This document shows positions 18,896-28,109 of a DNA stretch of 64,000 nt, in pieces. The translations under genes were made by a program, and so were the position numbers. The stretch's first letter is position 1. The number at the start of each line of letters is the position of its first letter. The stretch comes from Thermoplasmata archaeon. GTDB taxonomy: Archaea; Thermoplasmatota; Thermoplasmata; Lutacidiplasmatales; UBA184. The stretch covers positions 78,721-142,720 of the forward strand of contig JAKAVQ010000002.1 in the NCBI GenBank assembly GCA_021817245.1. Direction: 5' to 3'. A model generated the notes under the pieces. It did no database searches, had not been told where the DNA came from, and saw only the letters and a program-made list of their open reading frames with translations.

Positions 18896-19564
18896 TTACG
18901 TGGCGAGCACCGTCGTCGAGCCTTCGGAGCTCGCCGGGGGACCCGGTAGACGCGTGGACGAACGCCGAGCCTTCCGGGAGTCCCGGTCCGCTCCCGCGGG
19001 AGCCCGGTCGCGTCCCCGACGCAGCAATCCCTCGTCCTGGAGCTGCTTCGTGATCTTTTCGACGGCCAGTGCGACGTCCGCGGGTCGGCGGGCGCCGGTG
19101 CAGACGAGCTTGCCGCTACCGAAGAGGAGCAGCACCACCCGGGGATTCTCGAGGCGGCAGACAAGCCCGGGGAACTGCTCGGGCTCGTACTCCACGCGGT
19201 CGAGGCCGAGAGTTATCGCGATCGTGTTCAGGTTGATCTCGCTCTCGAGGTCGGCCGTCGCGACGATGTTCTGCACCTGGGTCTTCGGGTTCTTGAAGAT
19301 CTTCTGGCCGCCCTTGCGGATCATCTCCGAGACGATGCGGATCGATTCGTCGACCTGCCGCATGCTCTTTCCGCCCGTGCAGACGACCTTGCCCGAGCGG
19401 AACAGGAGGATGGCGGTCTTGGGCTGCTTCAGCCGGTAGATAACGCCCGGGAACTGTTCGGGCTCGTACTCGGCCCCGTCCAGGGTGAGGGCGACCGACT
19501 GCAGGTCGAGTTCGTCGCTCAGGCTGGTCGAGGCCACCACGTTCTCGATTCGGATTCGCGTCAC
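18896..19564 (-). CDS. tbp: TATA-box-binding protein, with an extra C-terminal tail
   Basis: RIENVVASTSLSDELDLQSVALTLDGAEYEPEQFPGVIYRLKQPKTAILLFRSGKVVCTGGKS... direct repeat ...VQNIVATADLESEINLNTIAITLGLDRVEYEPEQFPGLVCRLENPRVVLLLFGSGKLVCTGAR; start taken as GTG. Confidence 0.96.
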   Translation of the reverse strand: MTRIRIENVVASTSLSDELDLQSVALTLDGAEYEPEQFPGVIYRLKQPKTAILLFRSGKVVCTGGKSMRQVDESIRIVSEMIRKGGQKIFKNPKTQVQNIVATADLESEINLNTIAITLGLDRVEYEPEQFPGLVCRLENPRVVLLLFGSGKLVCTGARRPADVALAVEKITKQLQDEGLLRRGRDRAPAGADRDSRKARRSSTRLPGPPASSEGSTTVLAT

Positions 19565-19570
19565 GGTCGT

Positions 19571-19600
19571 ATAAATAGTATTTATATAGCTATTTAAAGG
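19571..19600 (-). promoter_or_regulatory. AT-rich archaeal promoter (TATA box region) upstream of tbp
   Basis: Reverse complement CCTTTAAATAGCTATATAAATACTATTTAT directly upstream of the tbp start, in otherwise GC-rich DNA. Confidence 0.65.
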
Positions 19601-19942
19601 CACCGACCCGCTCGCGCGGCCCGACATTCGCGGCGGGGCGCTCGGAAGGGAGCCGTCGAGGCCGACCTCCCCCGGCGCCCGAGGGCTTCGCCGCCCGAAA
19701 GCCCGCCAGAGTCGAGCGACTCCGACGTCGTGCGGAGCCGGAGGGAACCTCGGCATGTTCGGGCCGTGTCGATCGCACCCGCACCGACCTCAGGGCGCAC
19801 CGGGTGCCTAGAGGCGACGGAGAGCCTCCCGTTCGAGAAGCGTGGCTCGCGGGGATCTCCCCGGGCGCGCTCCACCCCCGGATCGGCGTCCGGGCGGCAA
19901 CGCGACTCCGGTCGGTCCACCGACCTTCGGGGTTGGGACGGA

Positions 19943-20014
19943 TGCGGTTGTCGGGATTCGAACCCGAGTAGGTAGCTTGGGAAGCTACCGTCCTAACCAC
20001 TAGACCACAACCGC
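19943..20014 (-). tRNA. tRNA-Gly(CCC)
   Basis: Reverse strand GCGGTTGTGGTCTAGTGGTTAGGACGGTAGCTTCCCAAGCTACCTACTCGGGTTCGAATCCCGACAACCGCA; anticodon loop TTCCCAA. Confidence 0.96.
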
Positions 20015-20073
20015 GCGAGCTCACCCGGAGGTCGGACGGCTCTTACGGTTTGTGCCGTTCCTCGGCGTCGGTC

Positions 20074-20562
20074 CTAGAGGAGCAGCCCGACCGACTCGGA
20101 GGGCACCGACGGCGCGCTCGCGAGCAACTCGTCGTTCGAGACGACGGGCTCGCCGCCCGAGGGCGTGAACCCGGCCCTCTGGAGGAGCTTGCGCGTCCGG
20201 GGCAGGTCGTTGGTCGATAGGGCGACCACCGGTTGGTTCCCTTCGCGGGCGACGAGGATGGCGACGCTCTGGATGTTCACCTTCTCGCGCGAGAGCGCGT
20301 CCAGGACCCGAAGGAAGCTCCCCGCGCGGTCCTCGAGGCGGACCGCGATCATCTCGCGGACCTCGACCTCGTACCCGGCGTCGGCGAGCAGCCGTTCTGC
20401 GCGGTCGGGGTCGCTCACGATGAGGCGGACCCGACCCTTGGCCGCGGCGGAGTCGACACCGATCGCGGCGACGTTGATCCGTTCTTTCGCGAGGATGCGG
20501 GCCACTCCACCCAGGGTCCCCGGCCGGTTCGGTAGGGTCAGGGAGATCTCGCGAAGGGCCAT
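20074..20562 (-). CDS. Tandem ACT-domain regulatory protein
   Basis: REISLTLPNRPGTLGGVARILAKERINVAAIGVDS...MIAVRLEDRAGSFLRVLDALSREKVNIQSVAILV. Confidence 0.85.
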   Translation of the reverse strand: MALREISLTLPNRPGTLGGVARILAKERINVAAIGVDSAAAKGRVRLIVSDPDRAERLLADAGYEVEVREMIAVRLEDRAGSFLRVLDALSREKVNIQSVAILVAREGNQPVVALSTNDLPRTRKLLQRAGFTPSGGEPVVSNDELLASAPSVPSESVGLLL

Positions 20563-20667
20563 CGCTGGGGGCCGACAGGTCCGGCGGGCCTAAAGGCTCG
20601 ACGTTCGGAAGGTCGCGGAGCGGTTCGGCCGCGCAGATATTTATACCTGAATCGGGCCTAATTCTCG

Positions 20668-21786
20668 GTGCGCGGGGTCGCGGACCCCGCGTCGGTCCGT
20701 CCGATGGGGGGGAATCACACCGCGAGTGCCGGCCGACGGTACCGCCGGGCACGACGGCTCACGCGGAGTCCTCGAGGGGTCGTGGCGGTCGTCGGGACGC
20801 TCCTCGCCCTGCTGGTCTTCTTCGCGCTCTTCGGGATATTCATCACGCAGTACCTCCCGCTCTGGATGATCGACAACGAGTCCCAGCTCACGAGCCAGGC
20901 GGAGTCGTCGTTCGCCCAGTTCAAATCGAGCGTGGACCAACAGTACGTGCTCGGGGGTCCGGCGTCGTACGGCACCGCGTTCACCATCAGCTCGCAGGGG
21001 ATCCCGCTCCTGGCGCAGCCGACCCAGGCCACCCTCGTGTTCCTCCCGACCACCTGCCCGGGGGGCTTTTACGCGCCCGGGGTCGCGGGCGCGAAGGCGG
21101 GCAACTACGGCCAGCCGGTGGTCCCGGGCTACTGCATCTTCGAGAACGTGACCCTCACCACCGGACCCGGCGGCTCCGGCCTCTATTCCCAGCACCTCGC
21201 GAGCGGGGTCCTCCAGATGGTCCTGCCGAACCGGTACTACACACCCCAGACGTTCTACTTCGAGGACGACGCGGTCCTTCAGGGGCAGGCGGGCGGCTAC
21301 CAGATCATGGACTTCCCCCCTCCGCTCAACCTGACGACGGTCGCGGGCAACACGAGCATCACCTCGAGCCTCCTGCAGCTCTACGGGAACGCCTCGACCG
21401 TGCTCGGACAGGGGTCGCAGCAGGTGTTCAGCCACTTGCGCTACGCGCAGGTCGTCGCGTCGAACGGCCACAACGGACGGACGTTCAACTACACCTTCGA
21501 GATCGGAACCCAGTATCCGTGCGCCTGGGGCCACTACCTCGGCGCTCAGATGAACCTGAGCGGGCTTCCGCTCTGGACGAAGGCGTCCGGGTCCCGGCCG
21601 CTGACGGCCTATTACAACTTCACGAACCCGATCGGCGGAGCGTCAACGCTCCCGGTCCCGGGGTCGGCTTGCACCAACCCGGCCGCCGGCGGAACCACGG
21701 TCATCGCCCTCAACATCGGGAACCTCAACTACGCGACCGTGTTCTACGCCGGTGTCCAGGTCTCCCTCGGGATCGGAGGAACCTGA
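20668..21786 (+). CDS. Pilin-like/secreted protein with N-terminal hydrophobic helix, first gene of the secretion locus
   Basis: RRARRLTRSPRGVVAVVGTLLALLVFFALFGIFITQYLPLWMIDNESQL then Gly/Ser/Thr/Asn-rich ectodomain; TATA-like ATATTTATA about 30 nt upstream. Confidence 0.6.
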   Translation: MRGVADPASVRPMGGNHTASAGRRYRRARRLTRSPRGVVAVVGTLLALLVFFALFGIFITQYLPLWMIDNESQLTSQAESSFAQFKSSVDQQYVLGGPASYGTAFTISSQGIPLLAQPTQATLVFLPTTCPGGFYAPGVAGAKAGNYGQPVVPGYCIFENVTLTTGPGGSGLYSQHLASGVLQMVLPNRYYTPQTFYFEDDAVLQGQAGGYQIMDFPPPLNLTTVAGNTSITSSLLQLYGNASTVLGQGSQQVFSHLRYAQVVASNGHNGRTFNYTFEIGTQYPCAWGHYLGAQMNLSGLPLWTKASGSRPLTAYYNFTNPIGGASTLPVPGSACTNPAAGGTTVIALNIGNLNYATVFYAGVQVSLGIGGT

Positions 21787-21789
21787 GCG

Positions 21790-23430
21790 ATGGCGTCGGG
21801 CGGCTTCCGCGTCAAGATCCCGCGCGCCACCCCGTCGGGGGTGGGGACCCCGCTCGCCCCGTCCGAGCCGACCGGGGCCTCGACCGACGTCCCCGGTACG
21901 TTCATCACCGCGATGCCGGCGCTCGCCGAGCCGGCGATGAAGGAGGTCGAGGTCCGGGCGGTCAATCCGCCGTACTCGTACTCGCGCGTCACCTACAACG
22001 ACCGGACCAAGGAGTACCTCTACGAGGTCATCGAGCCCCAGCTCTCGGCCCACGAGAAGCAGCTGGTGGAGCACCTCAAATCGACCCTCGCGCGGATCCT
22101 CGGAAGCGACGTCGGCAACCTCTCCCTGGTCGACAAACGCTCGTACCTGCGCGGCGAGGCCGAGGAGTACTTCCGCAGCCGGGGGATCACGCTCGGGCCG
22201 CTCTCGATGGAGCGGGTGATCTACTACGTCCTGCGCGACTTTGTCGGGTACGGCCCGATCGACGCGCTGATCTTCGACCCGGAGGTCGAGGACATCTCGT
22301 GCGACGGGGTCGAGGTCCCGCTCTTCATCTTCCACGGGAAGTACGAGTCGGTGAAGACGAACGTCGTCTTTCCCGACGAGGATTCGCTGAACTCGTTCAT
22401 CGTCATGCTCGGCCAGCGGTGCGCGAAGGCCGTCAGCGTCTCCTCACCGATCCTGGACGGAACCACGCCCGAGGGCCATCGCGTCCAGGCGACGTACGCC
22501 CGGGAGGTCACGACGCGGGGCGCCAGCTTCACGATCCGACGGTTCAAGGAGCGGCCGTTCACGCCCGTTGACCTCGTGATGATGGGCACGGCCAACGAGG
22601 AGATGGTCGCCTACTTCTGGCTCGCGGCCGAGCAGGGCGAATCTGTGATCGTCTGCGGCGGCCCGGCCGCGGGCAAGACGAGCACGCTCAACGCGATCGC
22701 GCTGTTCATCCCGCCGACCGCGAAGGTCGTGTCGATCGAGGACACCCGCGAGGTGAACCTTCCCCACGAGAACTGGATCCCGGGCGCGACGCGCAGCGGC
22801 ACGGGCGACCGGGGCCCCGACGGCAAGGCCGCCGGCGAGGTCGACATGTTCGACCTGGTCCGCGCCGCGCTCCGGCAGCGCCCGAACTACATCATCGTCG
22901 GCGAGGTGCGCGGCCGCGAGACGTACACGATGTTCCAGGCGATGGCGACCGGCCACACGACCTACTCGACGATGCACGCCGACAGCGTGAAATCGATGGT
23001 CAACCGCCTCGAGAACCCGCCGATCAACACGCCGCGCATCCTCCTCTCGGCCCTCAACAACGTGATCATCCAGATCCAGGCCCGGACCGAGAAAGGTGTG
23101 GTCCGCCGACTGAAGCAGGTCCTCGAGATCGTCGGGTTCGAGCCCGAGACGAACGAGCTGATCACCAACACGGTCTACGAGTGGGACCCGGGGACCGACA
23201 AGTTCGTCTTCAAGGGCCACTCGTTCCTCTTTGACAAGATCATGGACCTGCGGAACTACGGTCCGGACGACATGGACGCGGAGTTCCAGCGTCGGACCGA
23301 GGTGATCCGCTACCTCGTCCGGAACGCGATCACCGACTACCGCCAGCTCTGGGGGACGATCGCGCAGTACTACAAGGACCCGAACGAGGTCATGGCCCGC
23401 GTCCGGGCGAGCGCCGGCAAGGAGGGCTAG
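21790..23430 (+). CDS. Type II/IV secretion (archaellum/T4P-type) ATPase, copy 1
   Basis: DISCDGVEVPLFIFHGKY, CGGPAAGKTSTLNAIALFIPPTAKVVSIEDTREVNLPHENWIPG, RQRPNYIIVGEVRGRETYTMFQAMATGHTTYSTMHADS. Confidence 0.93.
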   Translation: MASGGFRVKIPRATPSGVGTPLAPSEPTGASTDVPGTFITAMPALAEPAMKEVEVRAVNPPYSYSRVTYNDRTKEYLYEVIEPQLSAHEKQLVEHLKSTLARILGSDVGNLSLVDKRSYLRGEAEEYFRSRGITLGPLSMERVIYYVLRDFVGYGPIDALIFDPEVEDISCDGVEVPLFIFHGKYESVKTNVVFPDEDSLNSFIVMLGQRCAKAVSVSSPILDGTTPEGHRVQATYAREVTTRGASFTIRRFKERPFTPVDLVMMGTANEEMVAYFWLAAEQGESVIVCGGPAAGKTSTLNAIALFIPPTAKVVSIEDTREVNLPHENWIPGATRSGTGDRGPDGKAAGEVDMFDLVRAALRQRPNYIIVGEVRGRETYTMFQAMATGHTTYSTMHADSVKSMVNRLENPPINTPRILLSALNNVIIQIQARTEKGVVRRLKQVLEIVGFEPETNELITNTVYEWDPGTDKFVFKGHSFLFDKIMDLRNYGPDDMDAEFQRRTEVIRYLVRNAITDYRQLWGTIAQYYKDPNEVMARVRASAGKEG

Positions 23431-23435
23431 TCCCC

Positions 23436-24410
23436 GTGCCGGCGACCTCCACCGTCCGCGTCGGGGCGGTCCCTCCCGCCGAGTCCTCCTCCCGGCCGAT
23501 CCGGCTGAAGCGCGGCGAGCACCCGACGCACACCGGGCTCACCGCGTTCCAGCGGTGGGCCTGGAAGACGTTCCGCGCCCGGGTCCTCGCCCGGGCGCCC
23601 GACCCGTCCCTCGAGGAGAACCTCGTCAAGGCCCACATGCGGGTCCGGGCCGACGAGTACCTCGCGACGGTCTACGCGACCACGGTCGTCGTCGGTCTCG
23701 CGACCCTCGCGGCCGGTGTCGTGGTCGGGCTCCTGTTCGTCCTCTCGGGCGTTCTCCTCCTCGGCCTGGTCATCGGGGTCCTCCTCCCCGTCTTCGGCAC
23801 GCTCGGGACGTTCTTCGTCCTCCAGAGCACGCCGGGGTCGCGAGCGAAGGACCGCGGCCGCAAGATCGACCGGAAGATCAGCCCGGCGATGAGCTTCGTC
23901 TCGGCGATGAGCTCGGCGGACGTGAACATCGACCAGATCTTCAAGGAGCTCGGCCGCCAGAAGATCTACGGGCAGGTGGCGGAGGAAGCGGCGTGGATCA
24001 CGCGCGACACCGAACTGCTCGGCGTCGACATCCTGACGGCGATCCGCAACGGCTCCCAGCGCAGCCCGTCAAAGCGGTTCCAGGACTTCCTCCAGGGCGT
24101 CGTCACCACGGCGACGAGCGGAGGGCAGCTGAAGCCGTACTTCCTGCTCAAGGCGGAGCAGTACGAGCGCGAGAACAAGCTCGAGATGCTCCAGCGCGTC
24201 GAGACGATGGGGCTGCTCGCGGAGACGTTCGTCACGGTCGTCGTCGCGTTCCCCCTCTTCCTCGTGATCATCATCGCGATCTTCGCGGTCATCGGGGGCG
24301 GCGGGTCGTTCATGATCGACGTGCTCTGGGGGATCGTCGGCGCGATGATTCCGCTCGCCCAGTTCGGATTCATCTTCTTCATGTACACGCTCGCGCAGGA
24401 GATGGCCTGA
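23436..24410 (+). CDS. Type II secretion F/TadC/ArlJ-like membrane protein, copy 1
   Basis: Several hydrophobic helices flanking a cytoplasmic loop: SFVSAMSSADVNIDQIFKELGRQKIYGQVAEEAAWITRDTELLGVDILTAIRNGSQRSPSKRFQDFLQGVVTTATSGGQLKPYF. Confidence 0.85.
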   Translation: MPATSTVRVGAVPPAESSSRPIRLKRGEHPTHTGLTAFQRWAWKTFRARVLARAPDPSLEENLVKAHMRVRADEYLATVYATTVVVGLATLAAGVVVGLLFVLSGVLLLGLVIGVLLPVFGTLGTFFVLQSTPGSRAKDRGRKIDRKISPAMSFVSAMSSADVNIDQIFKELGRQKIYGQVAEEAAWITRDTELLGVDILTAIRNGSQRSPSKRFQDFLQGVVTTATSGGQLKPYFLLKAEQYERENKLEMLQRVETMGLLAETFVTVVVAFPLFLVIIIAIFAVIGGGGSFMIDVLWGIVGAMIPLAQFGFIFFMYTLAQEMA

Positions 24411-24411
24411 G

Positions 24412-25386
24412 ATGGCGAGCGCCACCGCCCCCGCGTCCGTCCGCAAGGTCCGCGCCCTCGGGACGACCGTGACCGCGAAGGAGGAGGGGCTCGAGCGGGA
24501 GACGGTCATACTGATCGCGGGCGCCCTCGTCGCGGTTGCCTTCTGGGTGTTCGCGGTCCTGAGCTACCTCGAGGTGGTCACGGTCGTCCTCCGGCCCGGG
24601 GAGACGGCCGGAGCGAACCCGGCGATCGACTTCTTCGTCCTGGGCCTGCTCTGCTTCATCGCGCCGTACGGGTTTGCGATGACCGCGAAGCTGCGGCGCA
24701 TCGCCCGGATCGAGGAGCGCCTCCCGGACTTCCTTCGGGACGTTGCGGAGGCCGGACGGTTCGGAATGACGCTCCCGGACGCGATCATCGTCGCGAGCAC
24801 AGGACGCTACGGCCTCCTGACGGAGGAGATCAAGAAGATGGCGAGCCAGCTCGAGTGGGGCGTCCCGGTCGCGACCGCCCTCCGACTGTTCGAGGAGCGC
24901 GTCCCGACCCCCCTTACCCAGCGCGTCGTCTCGATCGTCACCCGGGCGAACGAGGCCGGCGGGAACGTGGCCGACGTGCTCACGATGGTCGCGCACGACA
25001 CCCGCGAGAGCCAGCTCGCCCAGCAGAGCCGCCAGATCTCGATGCTGACCTACGTGACGGTCATCTACATCTCGTTCTTCGTCTTCCTCGTCACGATCTA
25101 CATCATGGCGGCGGTCTTCCTGCCGCAGATGATCACCGCCGGCCAGGGCGTGGCGTCGTCGTCCCTGTCGGGAACGGCCGGTGTCGCCCTCCAGTTCGGG
25201 TTCGTGCCGGTCCTCTTCCTCGCCTTCATGGTCGCGGTCATCGTCCACGCCGTCGGGGACGGCATCATGGCGGGCGTCCTGTTCAACGGCCGTGTCGCCG
25301 AGGGGCTCCAGCACGCCACGATCATGCTCGCGGTCGGCTGGCTCATCATGCGGTTCGTGGTCCCTCCGCTCGTCGTGGGGGGCTAG
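24412..25386 (+). CDS. Type II secretion F/TadC/ArlJ-like membrane protein, copy 2
   Basis: LPDFLRDVAEAGRFGMTLPDAIIVASTGRYGLLTEEIKKMASQLEWGVPVATALRLFEERVPTPLTQRVVSIVTRANEAGGNVADVLTMVAHD. Confidence 0.88.
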   Translation: MASATAPASVRKVRALGTTVTAKEEGLERETVILIAGALVAVAFWVFAVLSYLEVVTVVLRPGETAGANPAIDFFVLGLLCFIAPYGFAMTAKLRRIARIEERLPDFLRDVAEAGRFGMTLPDAIIVASTGRYGLLTEEIKKMASQLEWGVPVATALRLFEERVPTPLTQRVVSIVTRANEAGGNVADVLTMVAHDTRESQLAQQSRQISMLTYVTVIYISFFVFLVTIYIMAAVFLPQMITAGQGVASSSLSGTAGVALQFGFVPVLFLAFMVAVIVHAVGDGIMAGVLFNGRVAEGLQHATIMLAVGWLIMRFVVPPLVVGG

Positions 25387-25397
25387 CGAGGTTTCCG

Positions 25398-27164
25398 ATG
25401 GCGGGCGAGGCGACGACCCACGATACGACCGGTGACGGCGACGCGATCCCGACCCGACGGGCGGCCCGGACCCCGTTCTTCTCGCCGTGGCTGCGCATGG
25501 GCGCCGCGCTCCGCAAGAACCGCGCCGATCCGCGGCCGGTCAAGCTCGCTCGCCTCGGCGTGTCGGGCCAGGGCAGCGAAGGCGAGGTCACGCCGGTGCC
25601 GCCCCTCCGCGACCCCGCGCTCAAGGAGCTCGACCTCGCGCCGATCCGGCCGGGGGTCTCGTTCGTCCGCATCACCTACCACAACGTGCGCAACGAGCAC
25701 CTCTACGAGGTGATCGAGCCGCCGCTCTCGAAGATCGAGCGGGAGCTCACCGACCGGCTGCGCGTCCGCCTCGTCGACGACTTCGAGGCCCTCCCGGAGC
25801 ACGACCACGACCCCGAGGCGAAACGGCGCGAGCTCCGCCGCATGGTCGACGGGCTCCTCCAGGACTGGGAGCTCGCCCCGGGACCGACCACGAAGGGCCG
25901 GATCCTCTACTACCTCGAGCGGGACTTCATCGGCTACGGCTTGGTCGAGGTCCCGATGACCGACGTCGAGGTCGAGGACATCTCGTGCGACGGGGTCGGG
26001 ATCCCGCTCTACATCTACCACCGCAAGTACGGCTCGATCCGCTCGAACCTCAAGTTCTCGAGCGCCCACGAGCTCGACGACTACGTGGTCTGGATCGCCC
26101 AGCGCTCGGGCAAGCACATCTCGGTCGCGAGCCCGATCCTCGACGCGACGGTGCCGGACGGTTCCCGTCTCCAGGCGACGCTCGGCACGCACGTGACAAA
26201 GCGCGGGAGCTCGTTCACGATCCGGCGCTTCCGGGACAACCCGTTCACGCCGGTCGACCTCCTCAAGTTCAAGACGATGAGCTCGGAGATGATGGCGTAC
26301 CTCTGGATCGCCATCGAGAACGGCCAGTCGATGATGGTCTGCGGGGGAACGGCGAGCGGGAAGACGACCACGCTCAACGCCACGCTCCTGTTCATCCCGC
26401 CCCAGATGAAGATCGTCTCGATCGAGGACACGCGCGAGCTCAACCTTCCGCACGAGAACTGGGTCCCGTCCCTGACCCGCGCCGGGTTCGGGGCGAAGAA
26501 CGTCGTGAGCGGCAAGGCCCCCGGGGAGATCGACATGTTCGACCTCCTGGCCGCCGCGCTCCGCCAGCGCCCGCAGTACCTCATGGTCGGAGAGGTCCGC
26601 GGTGCGGAGGCGTTCATCGTCTTCCAGGCGATGGCGACCGGCAAGACCTGCTACACGACCTTCCACGCGGAGAGCGTGAGCGCGATGGTCCACCGGATGG
26701 AGAACCCTCCGATCTCGCTGCCCCGCTCGCTGGTCTCCGCGCTGAACCTCGTCCTCCTCCAGCGCCAGGTCAAGGTCGGGACGAAGATGACCCGACGCGT
26801 TCAGTCGCTGACCGAGATCGTCGGGCTCGACCCCGAGACGAACGAGCTGATCACGAACTCGGTCTACTCGTGGAACCCTTCGGACGACATGTTCCTCTAC
26901 TCGGGGCACTCGTACGTCTACGAGCGCGTCGCGATGATGAAGAACCTCTCGATGAAGGAGATGGAGCGCGAGGTCCGCAACCGGGTCGAGATGCTCGACT
27001 TCATGGTCGCGAAGGACGCGCGGGCGACGCGCACGAAGCCGTTCACGCACCGCGACGTCGGGCGCCTGGTCGCCTACTACTACAAGGACCCCCAGAAGGC
27101 GGTCGCCGAGGCGCACGCGGAGCTCCAGAAGATCCGGGAGCCGTCCCCGGGCGCGACGCGGTAG
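25398..27164 (+). CDS. Type II/IV secretion (archaellum/T4P-type) ATPase, copy 2
   Basis: DISCDGVGIPLYIYHRKYGSIRSNL, CGGTASGKTTTLNATLLFIPPQMKIVSIEDTRELNLPHENWVPS, RQRPQYLMVGEVRGAEAFIVFQAMATGKTCYTTFHAES. Confidence 0.94.
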   Translation: MAGEATTHDTTGDGDAIPTRRAARTPFFSPWLRMGAALRKNRADPRPVKLARLGVSGQGSEGEVTPVPPLRDPALKELDLAPIRPGVSFVRITYHNVRNEHLYEVIEPPLSKIERELTDRLRVRLVDDFEALPEHDHDPEAKRRELRRMVDGLLQDWELAPGPTTKGRILYYLERDFIGYGLVEVPMTDVEVEDISCDGVGIPLYIYHRKYGSIRSNLKFSSAHELDDYVVWIAQRSGKHISVASPILDATVPDGSRLQATLGTHVTKRGSSFTIRRFRDNPFTPVDLLKFKTMSSEMMAYLWIAIENGQSMMVCGGTASGKTTTLNATLLFIPPQMKIVSIEDTRELNLPHENWVPSLTRAGFGAKNVVSGKAPGEIDMFDLLAAALRQRPQYLMVGEVRGAEAFIVFQAMATGKTCYTTFHAESVSAMVHRMENPPISLPRSLVSALNLVLLQRQVKVGTKMTRRVQSLTEIVGLDPETNELITNSVYSWNPSDDMFLYSGHSYVYERVAMMKNLSMKEMEREVRNRVEMLDFMVAKDARATRTKPFTHRDVGRLVAYYYKDPQKAVAEAHAELQKIREPSPGATR

Positions 27165-27197
27165 GCCTATCGGCTGGGGCGCCTCGCTATCGCCGGC

Positions 27198-28109
27198 ATG
27201 CTCCCGGGCGATCGTCACCGGAGGGTTCCTCTCCCACGGGGCCGCGCGATCGACCTCTTCGCCGAGGACTGCCGGACCGGCCTCGACCGCCGGCTCCGGC
27301 CGGGCTCGGCCGACGTCGTCGTCACGAGTCCCCCCTACAACCGCGGGGTCGCCTACCGCAGCTACGCGGACGACCGGCCCCGCGCCGAATACCTCGCGTT
27401 CGTCGCTTCGGTGCGCGACGCGCTCGCGCGGGCGCTCGCGCCGGACGGCTCGTTCTTCCTCAATGTCGGCTCCGCCCCGAAGGACCCGTGGCTCGCGTGG
27501 GACGTCGCCCGGGAGGTGGGGCGCGCCTTCGTCCTCCAGAACGTGATCCACTGGGTGAAATCGATCGCGATCGACCGTCGGGCCGCGGGACGCGCCGTCG
27601 GCCTCTCGCGCGACCTCGCGCTCGGCCACTATAAACCGGTCGTCTCGGACCGGTACCTGCACGGCGCCCAGGAGTACGTCTTCCACTTCACGCGGCGGGG
27701 GGACGTGCCGCTCGACCGGCTCGCGATCGGGGTCCCGTACCAGGACAAGACGAACGTCGCGCGCTGGCGCGCCGCGCGCGGCGACCGGCGCTGCCGCGGG
27801 AACACCTGGTTCCTGCCGTACCCGACGATCCGCGTGCGCGACCGCGACCGGCCCCACCCGGCGACGTTCCCGCCCGAGCTTCCCGAATGGTGCATTCGCC
27901 TCCACGGGCTTGCGCGGACCCGGCTCGTCGTCGACCCGTTCGTCGGGATCGGTTCGAGCGCGGTCGCGGCGGCGCGTCTCGGGGTCGGGTTCGTGGGGTT
28001 CGACGTCGACCCCGAGTACCTCCGGGTCGCCGCCGAGAGGGCGGCGGAGGAGCGCGCACGGCGCGTGGCGGGGCCCCGAAGGCCCTCTCGGTCCGGCGCG
28101 TCGCTTTAG
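27198..28109 (+). CDS. DNA methyltransferase, SPPY-type amino-methyltransferase
   Basis: ADVVVTSPPYNRGVAYRSY (motif IV) and VVDPFVGIGSSAVAAARLGVGFVGFDVDPEYLRVA (motif I). Confidence 0.88.
   Translation: MLPGDRHRRVPLPRGRAIDLFAEDCRTGLDRRLRPGSADVVVTSPPYNRGVAYRSYADDRPRAEYLAFVASVRDALARALAPDGSFFLNVGSAPKDPWLAWDVAREVGRAFVLQNVIHWVKSIAIDRRAAGRAVGLSRDLALGHYKPVVSDRYLHGAQEYVFHFTRRGDVPLDRLAIGVPYQDKTNVARWRAARGDRRCRGNTWFLPYPTIRVRDRDRPHPATFPPELPEWCIRLHGLARTRLVVDPFVGIGSSAVAAARLGVGFVGFDVDPEYLRVAAERAAEERARRVAGPRRPSRSGASL

Noticed and set aside
19600-19700. SRP RNA suggested by CTCGGAAGGGAGC
   Set aside because: Resembles the helix 8 GGAAGGGAGC but lacks the conserved AGCAG context and flanking helices.
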